DNA of 64,000 bases from Metapseudomonas sp043392685 (GCA_043392685.1 JBHZGM010000003.1), one strand, 5' to 3'; shown: positions 33,985 through 42,553, numbered from the stretch's first letter. Translations and numbers: made by a program. The notes: generated by a model not told the origin, from the sequence alone.

Positions 33985-35535
33985 ATGACCGACAATCTTC
34001 TCGACATCCCCGGCTACCTCGTGCACGGACGCCTGGGCAAGGGCGGGATGGCCGAGGTTTACCTGGCCACCCAGGAATCCCTCAACCGCAAGGTGGCGGT
34101 GAAGGTGCTGAACAGGCTGGACGACGAAGCCTTCATCGACCGTTTCTTCAGGGAAGCGCGCATGCTCGCGTCCCTGCGCCATCCGTCCATCGTCACCATC
34201 CACGACATCGACCGCCTGCCCGACGGCCGGCCCTATCTCGCCATGGAGTTCCTGTCCGGCGGCGACCTCGGCCGCTACCAGGGCCAGGTGCTGGAACCCC
34301 TGGAAGCGCTGCGGATCGTCCGGCAGATCGCCGGTGCCCTGGCAGTGGTGCACGACAAGGGGCTGGTACACCGTGACATCAAGCCGGCCAACATCCTCTT
34401 CCGCGACGACGGCACGGCGGTGCTCACCGACTTCGGCATCGCCAAGGACCTGGAACTGGACACCGAGCTGACCCAGTTCAACGTCGCCGTCGGCAGCCCG
34501 GCGTACAGCAGCCCGGAGCAGGCTCAGTGTCAGCCGCTGGACGCGCGCAGCGATATCTACAGCCTGGGCGTGATCCTGCTGGAGCTGCTGACCGGTGAGA
34601 ACCCGTACCGGGGCGCCAACTACGCCGAAACCGTGCTCAACCACGTGCAGATGGACCCGCCGCTGTTGCGCCGAGGCCTGTCCGACTACCAGCACGTGAT
34701 CGACCGCATGCTGGCCAAGGACCCGGACGAGCGCTTCGCCGATTGTCGCGTGCTGCTGGACAGCCTGACTGAACTCGGCAACCTCGATCTCGACTTCACC
34801 CGCATCGCGCCGGTCATGCCGGTGGACGGGGCGAAGCTGAAGTCGAAGTCGAAGTCGAAGTCGAAAGCGGCGGCCCCGAAGCGCCTGCGTGGTCTGCTCT
34901 GGGGCCTGGCGGGCCTGATGCTGCTGGTGGCTTCCGCCGGTGGCGGCTACTACGTCGTGCTGCGGATGAAGATCGCCGACCTGCTGGAGCTGGGCGAGCA
35001 GCGCCTGGTCGAAGGCAAGCTGGTGGAGCCGGCGGCGGACAATGCCGACTTCTATTTCCATGAGGTGCTGCGCCTGGACAACGACAACGCCCAGGCCGGC
35101 GACGGCCTGCAGCGGGTGCTTGCCGCGCGCTTGCGCAATATTCTCGCGCTGGCCGAACAGCGCCTGGCCGAGGACAGCCTGCTGCAGCCGGACCAGGACA
35201 ATGCGGTGTTTTACTTCCAGCAGGTGCTTACCCTGGCGCCGGGCAACGAGCAGGCGCTGGCCGGGCTGGAAAGGGTGGCGCAGCGCTTCGTCGAGCACAG
35301 CGAAGAAGCCTACGCTCGTCGCGAGTTCGCCCTGGCGCTGGAGTACATCGACGCCGGCCTGCAGGTGGCACCGACCAACCCGACCCTGCTCGAACTCCGC
35401 GCCGTGCACGAGCAGCGGGTGAAGAAGGCCGAGGCCGCGCGGGTGGCCGCGACCCGTCAGGCCCGATCCCAGCAGCCGCGGCAGCAGGAAGAGAGCAACC
35501 CCATCAAGAAGCTCTGGAACCGCCTGTTCAACTGA
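33985..35535 (+). CDS. Membrane Ser/Thr protein kinase with periplasmic TPR-like repeats
   Basis: A 516-residue kinase. The catalytic domain (8-270) has the glycine loop GRLGKGGMAEVY, Lys40, HRDIKPAN (129-136), DFG (149-151) and SPAYSSPEQ. A juxtamembrane run of four Lys-Ser pairs (286-293) is encoded by four AAGTCG hexamers. One membrane helix (303-326) leads to a C-terminal part with two 55-residue repeats (EQRLVEGKLVEPAADNADFY and EQRLAEDSLLQPDQDNAVFY) and a third weaker one, probably TPR-like, in the periplasm. No type VI secretion genes are present, unlike P. aeruginosa stk1 or ppkA. It is longer than Stk1, so it is a different kinase. Confidence 0.9.
   Translation: MTDNLLDIPGYLVHGRLGKGGMAEVYLATQESLNRKVAVKVLNRLDDEAFIDRFFREARMLASLRHPSIVTIHDIDRLPDGRPYLAMEFLSGGDLGRYQGQVLEPLEALRIVRQIAGALAVVHDKGLVHRDIKPANILFRDDGTAVLTDFGIAKDLELDTELTQFNVAVGSPAYSSPEQAQCQPLDARSDIYSLGVILLELLTGENPYRGANYAETVLNHVQMDPPLLRRGLSDYQHVIDRMLAKDPDERFADCRVLLDSLTELGNLDLDFTRIAPVMPVDGAKLKSKSKSKSKAAAPKRLRGLLWGLAGLMLLVASAGGGYYVVLRMKIADLLELGEQRLVEGKLVEPAADNADFYFHEVLRLDNDNAQAGDGLQRVLAARLRNILALAEQRLAEDSLLQPDQDNAVFYFQQVLTLAPGNEQALAGLERVAQRFVEHSEEAYARREFALALEYIDAGLQVAPTNPTLLELRAVHEQRVKKAEAARVAATRQARSQQPRQQEESNPIKKLWNRLFN
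34840..34863 (+). repeat. Four tandem AAGTCG hexamers inside the kinase gene
   Basis: A perfect 4x6-bp microsatellite encoding Lys-Ser pairs just before the membrane helix. Copy changes would keep the frame and alter the basic linker by two residues each. Confidence 0.9.
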
Positions 35536-35574
35536 CACGAAAACCGGGACTCCGCAGGGGAAGCACCGGTAGAT

Positions 35575-35636
35575 CGTAGCCTGGATGAAATCCGGGAGCG
35601 GTGGTGGGGCTTTCCCTGGATTTCATCCAGGCTACG
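35575..35636. repeat. Perfect 19-bp inverted repeat, GTAGCCTGGATGAAATCC type
   Basis: Arms CGTAGCCTGGATGAAATCC (35575-35593) and its exact complement (35618-35636) around a 24-base loop, between convergent kinase and MdaB-like genes. A decayed copy lies at 42952-43019. It is a common Pseudomonas intergenic repeat and may terminate both genes. Confidence 0.85.
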
Positions 35637-35662
35637 GAATTCTTTCGCCAGCGAGCAGGTTC

Positions 35663-36250
35663 CTACAAGGCGCCGAACACTTTCGCCAGGTGCTCTTCAT
35701 AGCGCTGCACATCCGCTGCGATGTTCGGCTGCTTCATCACATCCACGCAGAGGAAGGTAGGCAGGGCGCTCATGCCGAGGAACTGATTGGCCTTGTGGAA
35801 GGGGAAATACACCGCGTCCACGCCCTTGCCCTCGAAGAAGTCGGTGGGATCGTCGAATGCCTGCTGCGGTGCGTTCCAGGTCAGCGACAGCATGTACTGC
35901 TTGCCCTGGATCAGGCCGCCGCTGCCGTACTTCTGCGAGGCGTCGGAGCGGGTGCGGCCGTCGTTGGCGTAGAGGCTGCCGTGACCGGCGGTGAAGACCT
36001 CGTCCAGGTAGCGCTTCACGGTCCAGGGGGCGCCCATCCACCAGCCGGGCATCTGGTAGATCACCACGTCCGCCCAGAGGATCTTCTGCACTTCTTCGGC
36101 CACGTCGTAGCCACCGTCGATGAAGGTTTCCTTCACGTCGCAACCGGCGCGGTCGAGGAAGGCCAGCGCGGCCTCATGCAGGGTGGCGTTGTAGCGGCCG
36201 TCGGAGTGGGCGAACTTCTTGCCGCCGTTGAGCAACAGGACTTTTTTCAT
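35663..36250 (-). CDS. NAD(P)H quinone reductase, MdaB-like
   Basis: A 195-residue flavodoxin-fold oxidoreductase starting MKKVLLLNGGKKFAHSDGRY. Conserved MdaB features are ADVVIYQMPGWWMGAPWTVK near residues 60-80, DEVFTAGHGSLYANDGRTR near 84-102 and YGSGGLIQGKQYMLSLTWNA near 110-130. MdaB reduces quinones by two electrons with FAD. The ATG at 36250 is chosen; the longer frame lacks a family match. It is divergent from a YgiN-like monooxygenase gene 160 bases away, the two partners of the E. coli quinone redox cycle. Confidence 0.87.
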   Translation of the reverse strand: MKKVLLLNGGKKFAHSDGRYNATLHEAALAFLDRAGCDVKETFIDGGYDVAEEVQKILWADVVIYQMPGWWMGAPWTVKRYLDEVFTAGHGSLYANDGRTRSDASQKYGSGGLIQGKQYMLSLTWNAPQQAFDDPTDFFEGKGVDAVYFPFHKANQFLGMSALPTFLCVDVMKQPNIAADVQRYEEHLAKVFGAL

Positions 36251-36410
36251 GGCAGTAGCCTCCGGGATTCGATGTGGCGGCAGACTACCGGCCACGCCCT
36301 TGCGGAAAAATCCGCGCGCACGCAATAGATAGTTGCCGGAATGTCATGAATCGGAGGCTATGCCTTGAGGTAGGGTTGATAAAACCTTCATAACCCGCAA
36401 GGCCATCACC

Positions 36411-36725
36411 ATGACCCAGCCCTACGGCTTCATCCTTCATGCCCACACCCGCCCCGAGAAGTCCGACGCGTTCGAGGCGCTGTTCCGCGCCTATGTCGAA
36501 CCCAGTCGCGCGGAGGAGGGTTGCATCGAGTACCACATGTTGCGAGATGCCCGGGACCCGAGCCTGTTCATCTTCTATGAGGTCTGGCAGAGCCGCGCCC
36601 ATCTGGACGTCCACAGTGCGCTGCCTCACATGCGGCGCTTCCATGCACAGCGCATGGATTACCTGCAGCGGGATTTCGAGATCCGCGAGATCGAGATGCT
36701 CAGCCCATCCCCGGCCCGCGCCTAG
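36411..36725 (+). CDS. Antibiotic biosynthesis monooxygenase domain protein, YgiN-like quinol monooxygenase
   Basis: A 104-residue ABM-fold protein starting MTQPYGFILHAHTRPEKSDA. The family pattern EEGCIEYHMLRDARDPSLFI then FYEVWQSRAHLDVH is clear; the WxSxxxHxxH-type ending of the motif is kept. YgiN in E. coli oxidises menadiol to menadione and sits beside mdaB; the same pair is divergent here. The last codons overlap the end of the convergent hydrolase gene by 4 bases. Physiological quinol not known. Confidence 0.84.
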   Translation: MTQPYGFILHAHTRPEKSDAFEALFRAYVEPSRAEEGCIEYHMLRDARDPSLFIFYEVWQSRAHLDVHSALPHMRRFHAQRMDYLQRDFEIREIEMLSPSPARA

Positions 36726-37486
36726 AGCGCGTCGCGGATCAGCCGCAGGTACTTCGGCTGCCCACCGATGTCGTTGTGCCCCGCATCATCGATCACCTCC
36801 CACCGTGCTACGCCTGGATGGAAACGGGCGAAGAGCTTTTCGCTGCTCCAGCGCGGGATCACCTCGTCGTGCCCGGCGACGATCAGCAGGGTGGGAGCGG
36901 TGATGGCCGGGGCATAGCGCCAGGATTCGTACTTGTCCTGCAGCATCCAGCGCACCGGATAGATCGGGAACTGCCGCTGGGCCAGTTCAAGCACGCTGTT
37001 ATAGGGCGTGACCAGCACCAGATGCGCCACCGGGCGCTGGCTGGCCAGGCGGATGGCAACGCCGCTGCCCAGGCTGCGGCCGACCACGGCCACGTCGCTA
37101 TGCAGGGCATGCACCTTGTCGAACAGCGCCAGGGCGTCGTGCTGGATGGCCTCCTCGGTAGGCTTGCCGGTGCTGTCGCCGAAACCCCGGTAGTGCAACA
37201 GGTAGAGCGCGTGGTCGGGGAAGGCTTCGGCAAAATCCGGCAGGCTGCGGGACACATCCTCGGCATTGCCGCCGAAGTAGATCAGCGCCCTGGAACTGGC
37301 CAGCGGACGCACGGTTACGACGATCTGCTCATCCGTCACCGGCAGCATCAGCTGCCGGTCCGGGCCGCCAATGGCGCGCGGCTGAGGGAAGTAGATCAGC
37401 GAGCGCTGGAACACCAGGAGCAGCACGCCCACGCCGAGGTAGAGTGCGAGCGCGACCAGCACGACACCGACCAGGCTGCGGCTCAT
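36722..37486 (-). CDS. Membrane-anchored alpha/beta hydrolase
   Basis: A 254-residue hydrolase with an N-terminal anchor (MSRSLVGVVLVALALYLGVG). The nucleophile serine lies in VVGRSLGSGVAIRLA (GRSLG, a G-x-S-x-G elbow), the acid in IVAGHDEVIPRW and the histidine in DDAGHNDIGG. FGGNAEDVSRSLPDF and YRGFGDSTGKPTEEA are typical of the ABHD12/13-like bacterial family. The ATG at 37486 is chosen because the membrane anchor starts there; the frame to 37642 is arginine-rich shadow. Substrate unknown, possibly lipid esters. Confidence 0.85.
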   Translation of the reverse strand: MSRSLVGVVLVALALYLGVGVLLLVFQRSLIYFPQPRAIGGPDRQLMLPVTDEQIVVTVRPLASSRALIYFGGNAEDVSRSLPDFAEAFPDHALYLLHYRGFGDSTGKPTEEAIQHDALALFDKVHALHSDVAVVGRSLGSGVAIRLASQRPVAHLVLVTPYNSVLELAQRQFPIYPVRWMLQDKYESWRYAPAITAPTLLIVAGHDEVIPRWSSEKLFARFHPGVARWEVIDDAGHNDIGGQPKYLRLIRDAL

Positions 37487-37744
37487 GGCTGCTTGGCCGG
37501 TGACTGTCGCCCGCCGGCCCCGGGCACGGGTTCGGCACGCCGAACGGCCCCCGTCCTGGTCGAACTGGCAACCGGGGCGGGTTTGTCTGCGAGTCTGACG
37601 TCCATCTCGGCAATCTCCCCTTGGGAACAAGCCGCCAGGCATCCACGGATTCGGTATAGCCGCCCGGGATGGATTGGCCAGGTTCCCGGACCGATCCCGG
37701 CAGTTTTCCTAAGCTGAAAGGGCATGTCCCAGCGAGGTGGCCCC

Positions 37745-38068
37745 ATGGAACGCAAACACGGTCTCGATACCTACAAACGCCTGAAGAAACAGCACCCGGC
37801 GTATTTCCAGGCAGTGGAAACCCTCGGCGCCGTGGTGCGCCAGGCTGGCCCCCTGGACGAGCGCAGCCTGCAGCTGATCCAGCTCGCGGCGGCTGCCGCC
37901 GTCCACTCCGAAGGCGCCGTCCACAGCCATACCCGCCGTGCCCTGGAAGCCGGTGCCAGCCCCGAACAGATCCATCACGCCCTGCTGGCGCTGACCAGCA
38001 CCATCGGCTTTCCGACCGTGGTCGCCGCCCTGAGCTGGGCGGGGGATGTGCTGGAGGGTGAGAAATAA
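37745..38068 (+). CDS. Carboxymuconolactone decarboxylase-family protein lacking the CxxC pair
   Basis: A 107-residue AhpD/CMD-fold protein. The helix pattern DERSLQLIQLAAAAAVHSEG then AVHSHTRRALEAGASPEQI and ALLALTSTIGFPTVVAAL fits the family. AhpD-type members have a CxxC pair at the place of SEGAV here, so thiol peroxidase activity is unlikely; CMD proper also lacks it. A GAGGTG site precedes the ATG at 37745. It is divergent from the hydrolase gene. Function unknown. Confidence 0.8.
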   Translation: MERKHGLDTYKRLKKQHPAYFQAVETLGAVVRQAGPLDERSLQLIQLAAAAAVHSEGAVHSHTRRALEAGASPEQIHHALLALTSTIGFPTVVAALSWAGDVLEGEK

Positions 38069-38152
38069 CAGCCTTGCCGATGCCGGGTTGGCAATGGCTA
38101 TGTCTGCAGCAAGTCCTGCAAGTGGTCGAGACTGCCCAGGTCGCTGCACCCA

Positions 38153-38262
38153 TGTGGGTTCGAATTCATTCGAAAAGGGCCGCGAAGCGGCCCCTGGCGA
38201 GCATTCGATTTGCCCGGTAGCCGGGACTGCGTCCCGCCTGGCGATTGACATCGCCCCCACAG
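38153..38262. repeat. Hybrid intergenic hairpin repeat
   Basis: Starts with the GAATTCATTCG arm (38162-38172), continues with AAGGGCCGCGAAGCGGCCCC, and ends in the other arm type GGCGATTGACATCGCCCCCA. It lies between the CMD gene and the convergent amidohydrolase gene. It shows that the two arm types of this repeat family can be combined. Confidence 0.65.
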
Positions 38263-38283
38263 GAGAAGGTGCTGCTAGCGTGC

Positions 38284-39402
38284 CTAGGGTGCGATGCCGA
38301 ATGCTTCCGCCATCTCGCCGATCAGTTCGCTCTGCAGGCTGCGCTGCGCTTTGCCGGGCTGTTGCAGGCCGATGAAGTCACACAGCGGGTCCTGTACTGC
38401 AGTGCGGATGCCGGACAATGCCTCCATCACCGCCAGGCCACAGAAGGGCACGTAGGCCTCGGCATAACCGCCTTCGTGGACCAGTACCAGGCGGCCCTGG
38501 CACAGGCGCTCGGCGGTTTCGCGGACCAGGCGGGTCATGGCGCGGAAGCTGTCGCTGTGCAGCAACATGCGCGCCAGCGGGTCCACGGCGTTGGCGTCGT
38601 AGCCGCAGGCGACCACGATCAGCTCCGGCTCGAAGCGTTCCAGGGCTGGAATCACGATCCGTTGCATGGCTTCGAGGTAGGCCTCGTGGCCACTGCCGGC
38701 GAGCAGCGGGATGTTGATGTTGCTGCCCAGCCCCGCACCTTCGCCGCGATCGTCCGTGCCGCTGTAGCCCGGCGGGAAGCAGCCGTCCTGGTGCAGGGAG
38801 ATGGTCAGCACGTCAGGTCGGTCGTAGTAGACCGCCTGTGTGCCATTGCCGTGATGCACGTCCCAATCGATTACCGCCACCTTGCCGAGTCCGTGACGGG
38901 CCTTGGCCGCCTCGATGGCCACCGGGATGTTGGCCAGCATGCAGAAGCCCATGGCCTGGTCCGGCAGGCAGTGGTGACCCGGTGGGCGCGACAGGGAATA
39001 GGCGTTGTCGGCTTCGCCCTTGAGCACGGCATCCACCGCCGCCATGGCGAGGCCAGCGGATAGCTTGGCGATCTCGTAGCTGCCCGGGCCGATGGGCGCG
39101 TGCTCGCCGAGGTTGCCGCCACCGGCGTCGCTCAGCGCCTTGAAGCGTTTCAGGTAGTGCTCCGGATGCACGCGCAGCAGGTCCTCCTCGCTGGCGGCAG
39201 GGGCACTGCGCAGATCGAGACGGGCGGTGAGGCCGGAGACATCCATCAGGTTCTTCAGGCGGCGCTTGGTTTCGGGGGATTCGGCGTGGCCGGCAGCCGA
39301 GGGCGGCTGCACCCAGCCTCCCACCGGCAGGATCAGGGCGTGCTGGCTGGCGCTGTGCCAGAGGGACAGTTCGTCGAAGAAGAAGGCGGTACGGCGGTTC
39401 AT
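38284..39402 (-). CDS. Histone deacetylase-like amidohydrolase (class II type)
   Basis: A 372-residue zinc deacetylase of the arginase-deacetylase fold. Key residues: the His143-His144 dyad in RPPGHHCLPD, zinc ligands Asp181 and His183 in IDWDVHHGNGT, Asp269 in CGYDANAVDPLARM, and catalytic Tyr313 in HEGGYAEAYVPF. Pseudomonas relatives deacetylate acetylpolyamines or other acylated amines. It is the last gene of a same-strand run LuxR, outer-membrane channel, MFS, deacetylase with gaps of 16 and 18 bases between the last three. The operon suggests uptake and deacylation of an acylated amine; this is inference. Confidence 0.88.
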   Translation of the reverse strand: MNRRTAFFFDELSLWHSASQHALILPVGGWVQPPSAAGHAESPETKRRLKNLMDVSGLTARLDLRSAPAASEEDLLRVHPEHYLKRFKALSDAGGGNLGEHAPIGPGSYEIAKLSAGLAMAAVDAVLKGEADNAYSLSRPPGHHCLPDQAMGFCMLANIPVAIEAAKARHGLGKVAVIDWDVHHGNGTQAVYYDRPDVLTISLHQDGCFPPGYSGTDDRGEGAGLGSNINIPLLAGSGHEAYLEAMQRIVIPALERFEPELIVVACGYDANAVDPLARMLLHSDSFRAMTRLVRETAERLCQGRLVLVHEGGYAEAYVPFCGLAVMEALSGIRTAVQDPLCDFIGLQQPGKAQRSLQSELIGEMAEAFGIAP

Positions 39403-39420
39403 GGCGGATTTTTCCTTGGC

Positions 39421-40578
39421 TTACAGGGATTGGGCGGTGTTGAGGGAAGCGGGGCGCAGGCGGCTGCCGAGGGTGGCGAGCAGGGACAGGGTGGTCAGGG
39501 CGCCGGCGACCAGAAGCAGGGAGCGGAAGTCACCGCTGTCGCCGAGCAGGCGGCCCGCCATGGCCGGCCCCAGGGCCAGACCGGAGCCGATGACCAGGTT
39601 GCTCAGGCTCATCAGGCGGCCGGATTCATCAAGGTCCACCAGGCTGGCGAGGATGAAGGGCAGCACATAGGTCCAGGTGAACTTGAACAGCAGGACGGCC
39701 ACGGCGAAGCGCGCGAGCTGGGGCTGGTCGAGCAGCAGCAGGGTAGCGGCGACCATCAGGCCGAAGCCGCTGCACAGCAGCGGCGTGCGCGGCAGGCGCT
39801 CGCCGATCAGGGTCGCGCAGCCGGCGCCGGCGATGCCCATCAGGGTGGCGATGGCGAGGATGTCGCCGCTGGCCTGGGCGCTCAGGCCGGCCTGGGCGCC
39901 GATGGCGCCGATGAAGGTCCAGACCGCACTGAGGGCGACGTAGAAGCCCAGCAGACCGAGGATCGCCGCCGCGACTTTCCAGCGTGATGCCGAGCCGCTG
40001 CGCGCGCGGCGCTCGGGCGCCCGGTGGGCAGCCGGAAATGCGCGTACCAGGGGCAGGCCGAGCAGCGTCAGGCTGGCCAGCAGCAGGTAGCCGACGCCCA
40101 GGCCGTGGGCCTCGAACAGGCGTGGCAGCAGGCTCAGGCCGATGGCGCCGAGCACCAGTTGGCCCAACACCCAGAAGCCATAGGCGCGGCTTGGGTTGGG
40201 CAGTGTCGCCGCGCAGGACATGCAAAGCACCATCAGCGAGCCGCCGGCCAGGGCGGTGACGAAGCGCAGCGCGGCCAGGGGCAGGTAGCTCGCCGCCGCC
40301 GCCGAGGCGAGATTGCCGGCGATGAACAGCAGGGCGGCGATCAGCGCGGCGCGACGGCAGTCGACCCGCTTCAGCCACCAGAAGGAGGGCAGGGTGGCGA
40401 GGCTCATGGCGCCCAGTTCGATGGAGAACAGGTTGCCGATCCGCTCCGGGTTCAGGCCCAGCTCGACGGCGAAGCGGGTGGCAATGGCGGGGGCGGTGAG
40501 CAGTACCGCCGAGGTGATGGCGGCGAACACGACGATGGCGGCCTGCAGCGCCAGCGGCTGCCGGGATTGGACGTTCAT
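39421..40578 (-). CDS. MFS transporter
   Basis: A 385-residue major facilitator with about 12 membrane segments, starting MNVQSRQPLALQAAIVVFAA. Conserved spots are WWLKRVDCRRAALIAALLF in the loop 2-3 region and RFVTALAGGSLMVLCMSCAA. It lies between the outer-membrane channel gene (16-base gap) and the deacetylase gene (18-base gap), so it is the inner-membrane carrier of that operon. Direction of transport and substrate are not readable from sequence. Confidence 0.85.
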   Translation of the reverse strand: MNVQSRQPLALQAAIVVFAAITSAVLLTAPAIATRFAVELGLNPERIGNLFSIELGAMSLATLPSFWWLKRVDCRRAALIAALLFIAGNLASAAAASYLPLAALRFVTALAGGSLMVLCMSCAATLPNPSRAYGFWVLGQLVLGAIGLSLLPRLFEAHGLGVGYLLLASLTLLGLPLVRAFPAAHRAPERRARSGSASRWKVAAAILGLLGFYVALSAVWTFIGAIGAQAGLSAQASGDILAIATLMGIAGAGCATLIGERLPRTPLLCSGFGLMVAATLLLLDQPQLARFAVAVLLFKFTWTYVLPFILASLVDLDESGRLMSLSNLVIGSGLALGPAMAGRLLGDSGDFRSLLLVAGALTTLSLLATLGSRLRPASLNTAQSL

Positions 40579-40594
40579 GGCGGTGTCTCCTGGG

Positions 40595-41467
40595 TCAGAA
40601 CACGTGGGCCAGGCGAAGCAGGGCCTGGGCGCCGTGGTAGCCGTTGTCGGTAGCGACGTTGTGGGAGAGGGCGACCATCAGTTGGTTCTGTCGGTCCAGC
40701 CAGTGCGCGAGCTCGACACCCAGCTGGGTGTAGCGCTGGCGGGTGTCGTCGAGGCTGCGGTCGTTCAGCCTGAGTTCGCCGCCGTCGGCATGCACCAGGC
40801 GCAGGGCGCCGTAGGTGGCCGGGGTGAAGTCATAGGAGGCGAAGGCCTGCAGGCGATAGAGCGGGTCCTGCTCCAGGTCCATGCCGTAGTAGTCGTCGTT
40901 CTTGCCGTAGATCTGGGCTTCGAGGTTGGCTTCCAGCACCCACTTCTCGCCGACGCCCCGGGTGTAGTTGTAATTGAAGGTCAGGCCCCAGCGGTTGGCG
41001 CCGGGGGATACATCCGGGTTGTTGCCGTGGTACTCGCCCACCGGAACGGTGAGCAGGGTCAGCAGGCCGCTGTAGTTGCGGGTGGCCGGGTCGTTGATGA
41101 TGAACAACGTACCGCCCATCTGCGGGTCGCCGATGCCGCGCTCGCTGGTGTGACCGGTGGTGCCGGGAAGGCGGGAATCGATGTCGAGGTAGGGAACGAT
41201 GAACTGCGGCGTGCAGAGGGTGCCGCAGGCATCGGTGAAGAACACATGGCGGTAGGCCAGGGCGTTGACCTCCAGGTCCGCCTTGCCGGTGCGGTCTGCC
41301 GGGCCGTGGAAGTCGTTGGCGCGATTGGTGGGCAGGTAGACCACACCGAGCTGGGTTCCCGAGGGGGCGGAGAAGAAATCGCGGGCGTTCATGTCGGCGG
41401 CCTGTGCGGCGAGGGGCAGCAGCACGCTGCCGAGGAGGGCGTGACGGAAGGCGCGGGTGCGGGTCAT
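40595..41467 (-). CDS. Outer-membrane channel-like protein (phenol MetA-pathway family)
   Basis: A 290-residue beta-barrel candidate. A signal peptide (MTRTRAFRHALLGSVLLPLA, cut after AQA) opens at the ATG 41467. The body alternates polar and aromatic strands and matches the MetA-pathway-of-phenol-degradation transporter family: GVVYLPTNRANDFHG, NYSGLLTLLTVPVGEYHGNN and RWGLTFNYNYTRGVG. It ends in phenylalanine (LRLAHVF), the usual last residue for barrel assembly. It is the first structural gene after luxR and probably brings the substrate of the MFS/deacetylase pair across the outer membrane. Confidence 0.82.
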   Translation of the reverse strand: MTRTRAFRHALLGSVLLPLAAQAADMNARDFFSAPSGTQLGVVYLPTNRANDFHGPADRTGKADLEVNALAYRHVFFTDACGTLCTPQFIVPYLDIDSRLPGTTGHTSERGIGDPQMGGTLFIINDPATRNYSGLLTLLTVPVGEYHGNNPDVSPGANRWGLTFNYNYTRGVGEKWVLEANLEAQIYGKNDDYYGMDLEQDPLYRLQAFASYDFTPATYGALRLVHADGGELRLNDRSLDDTRQRYTQLGVELAHWLDRQNQLMVALSHNVATDNGYHGAQALLRLAHVF

Positions 41468-41572
41468 GGGCGTTGTATCTCTTTTTCTGGGGCGGTGGGT
41501 TTCTTCGGGCAAGACGCCGCCCTGCCGTCCCATGTGGAGCAGCCGGAGTTCAGGCGGCGGGGAAAGCGGGAA

Positions 41573-42553
41573 TCAGTCGGGTGGCGAGTGGAGGAGGTGG
41601 GCGATGCTCGCCTTGTCCTTCACGCCGAGCTTGGAATAGATGGTGCGTATGTGGTGGCGCACAGTGTTGGGCGCCAGGCCCAGGTCGCGGGCGATTTCCT
41701 TGTAGGTCTTGCCTTCGCCAAAGCGCAGGGCCACGTCGTTCTCACGCGCGCTGAGCTGTTGCAGCGGGCTGTGGCTGCGCGCGGCGAGCAGATGCAGGTC
41801 GCCCACTGCGGAGACTTCCAGCAACAGGCGTTCTCCCTGATAGCCCTCGGGGCTGACGCTCTCGGGCAACTGCGGGCCGGTCCAGTCGGGCCACTCGGTG
41901 AGCAGCAGGTCGACGAAGCCGCGTTCGGCACAATGCAGGGTACCGCGGGCATCGCATACGGCCAGCGCCAGGTTGCGCGGGTTGGACAGGCTTTCCCGCT
42001 TGGCCACCAGGGTGCGGATCTGGTTGGCCGAGACGGCGGCGGCGAGGTGCCGTATCAGCTGGTCTATCAGCAGTCGATCCTGCTCGCTGAAGGGGGCGGA
42101 CGATGGCGAGCGGTAGAGGGTCAGGTGGTCTACCAGGCCGGTCTGCGGGTCGGAATGGATCACGCAGAGAAACTCGCGGAAGCCGTGGCGTTCCCCCAGC
42201 CATTGCAGGCCCGGTGTGCTGTTGGCGCTGTCGACGATCACCGACCTGTCGGGCGTGGCGCTGACCAGGCCGACGGTCACGTCCTCGTGGCGGATCGACT
42301 GCCAGTCTGCCAGGTAGTGCGGCGGCAGGTTGAACAGGTGTGAGCTGTGTTCCTCCGGTAGGCCGTCGATCATCGCGGAGCGGCCCCACCAGGCCTTGTC
42401 GAAGTCGAGCAGTTGCTGCAACCGCTCCAGGGCCAGGGTGTGGAAGCGTTCGATGGACCTGTCCCTGGCCAGGCGCTGGAGCTCAAACACGGTATCGCTG
42501 AATGCTTCCAGCAATGCGCTGGTGATCGTTCGATCAGCCTGGTCATTCCTCAT
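41573..42553 (-). CDS. LuxR-family transcriptional regulator
   Basis: A 326-residue regulator with a C-terminal LuxR helix-turn-helix (LSARENDVALRFGEGKTYKE, then IARDLGLAPNTVRHHIRTIY) near residues 255-315. The N-terminal 240 residues look GAF/PAS-like and should bind an effector. The ATG at 42553 with GAGGGG is preferred over a GTG at 42592. It precedes the channel-MFS-deacetylase operon by 105 bases on the same strand and is the obvious candidate to control it. No acyl-homoserine lactone domain is visible. Confidence 0.85.
   Translation of the reverse strand: MRNDQADRTITSALLEAFSDTVFELQRLARDRSIERFHTLALERLQQLLDFDKAWWGRSAMIDGLPEEHSSHLFNLPPHYLADWQSIRHEDVTVGLVSATPDRSVIVDSANSTPGLQWLGERHGFREFLCVIHSDPQTGLVDHLTLYRSPSSAPFSEQDRLLIDQLIRHLAAAVSANQIRTLVAKRESLSNPRNLALAVCDARGTLHCAERGFVDLLLTEWPDWTGPQLPESVSPEGYQGERLLLEVSAVGDLHLLAARSHSPLQQLSARENDVALRFGEGKTYKEIARDLGLAPNTVRHHIRTIYSKLGVKDKASIAHLLHSPPD

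Noticed and set aside
33213..35535. Type VI secretion locus marked by the kinase-phosphatase pair
   Set aside because: No tss, hcp, vgrG or fha-type gene lies on either side.
40313..42343. 676-codon open frame on the plus strand
   Set aside because: Antisense to the LuxR and channel genes, both of which have strong family motifs.
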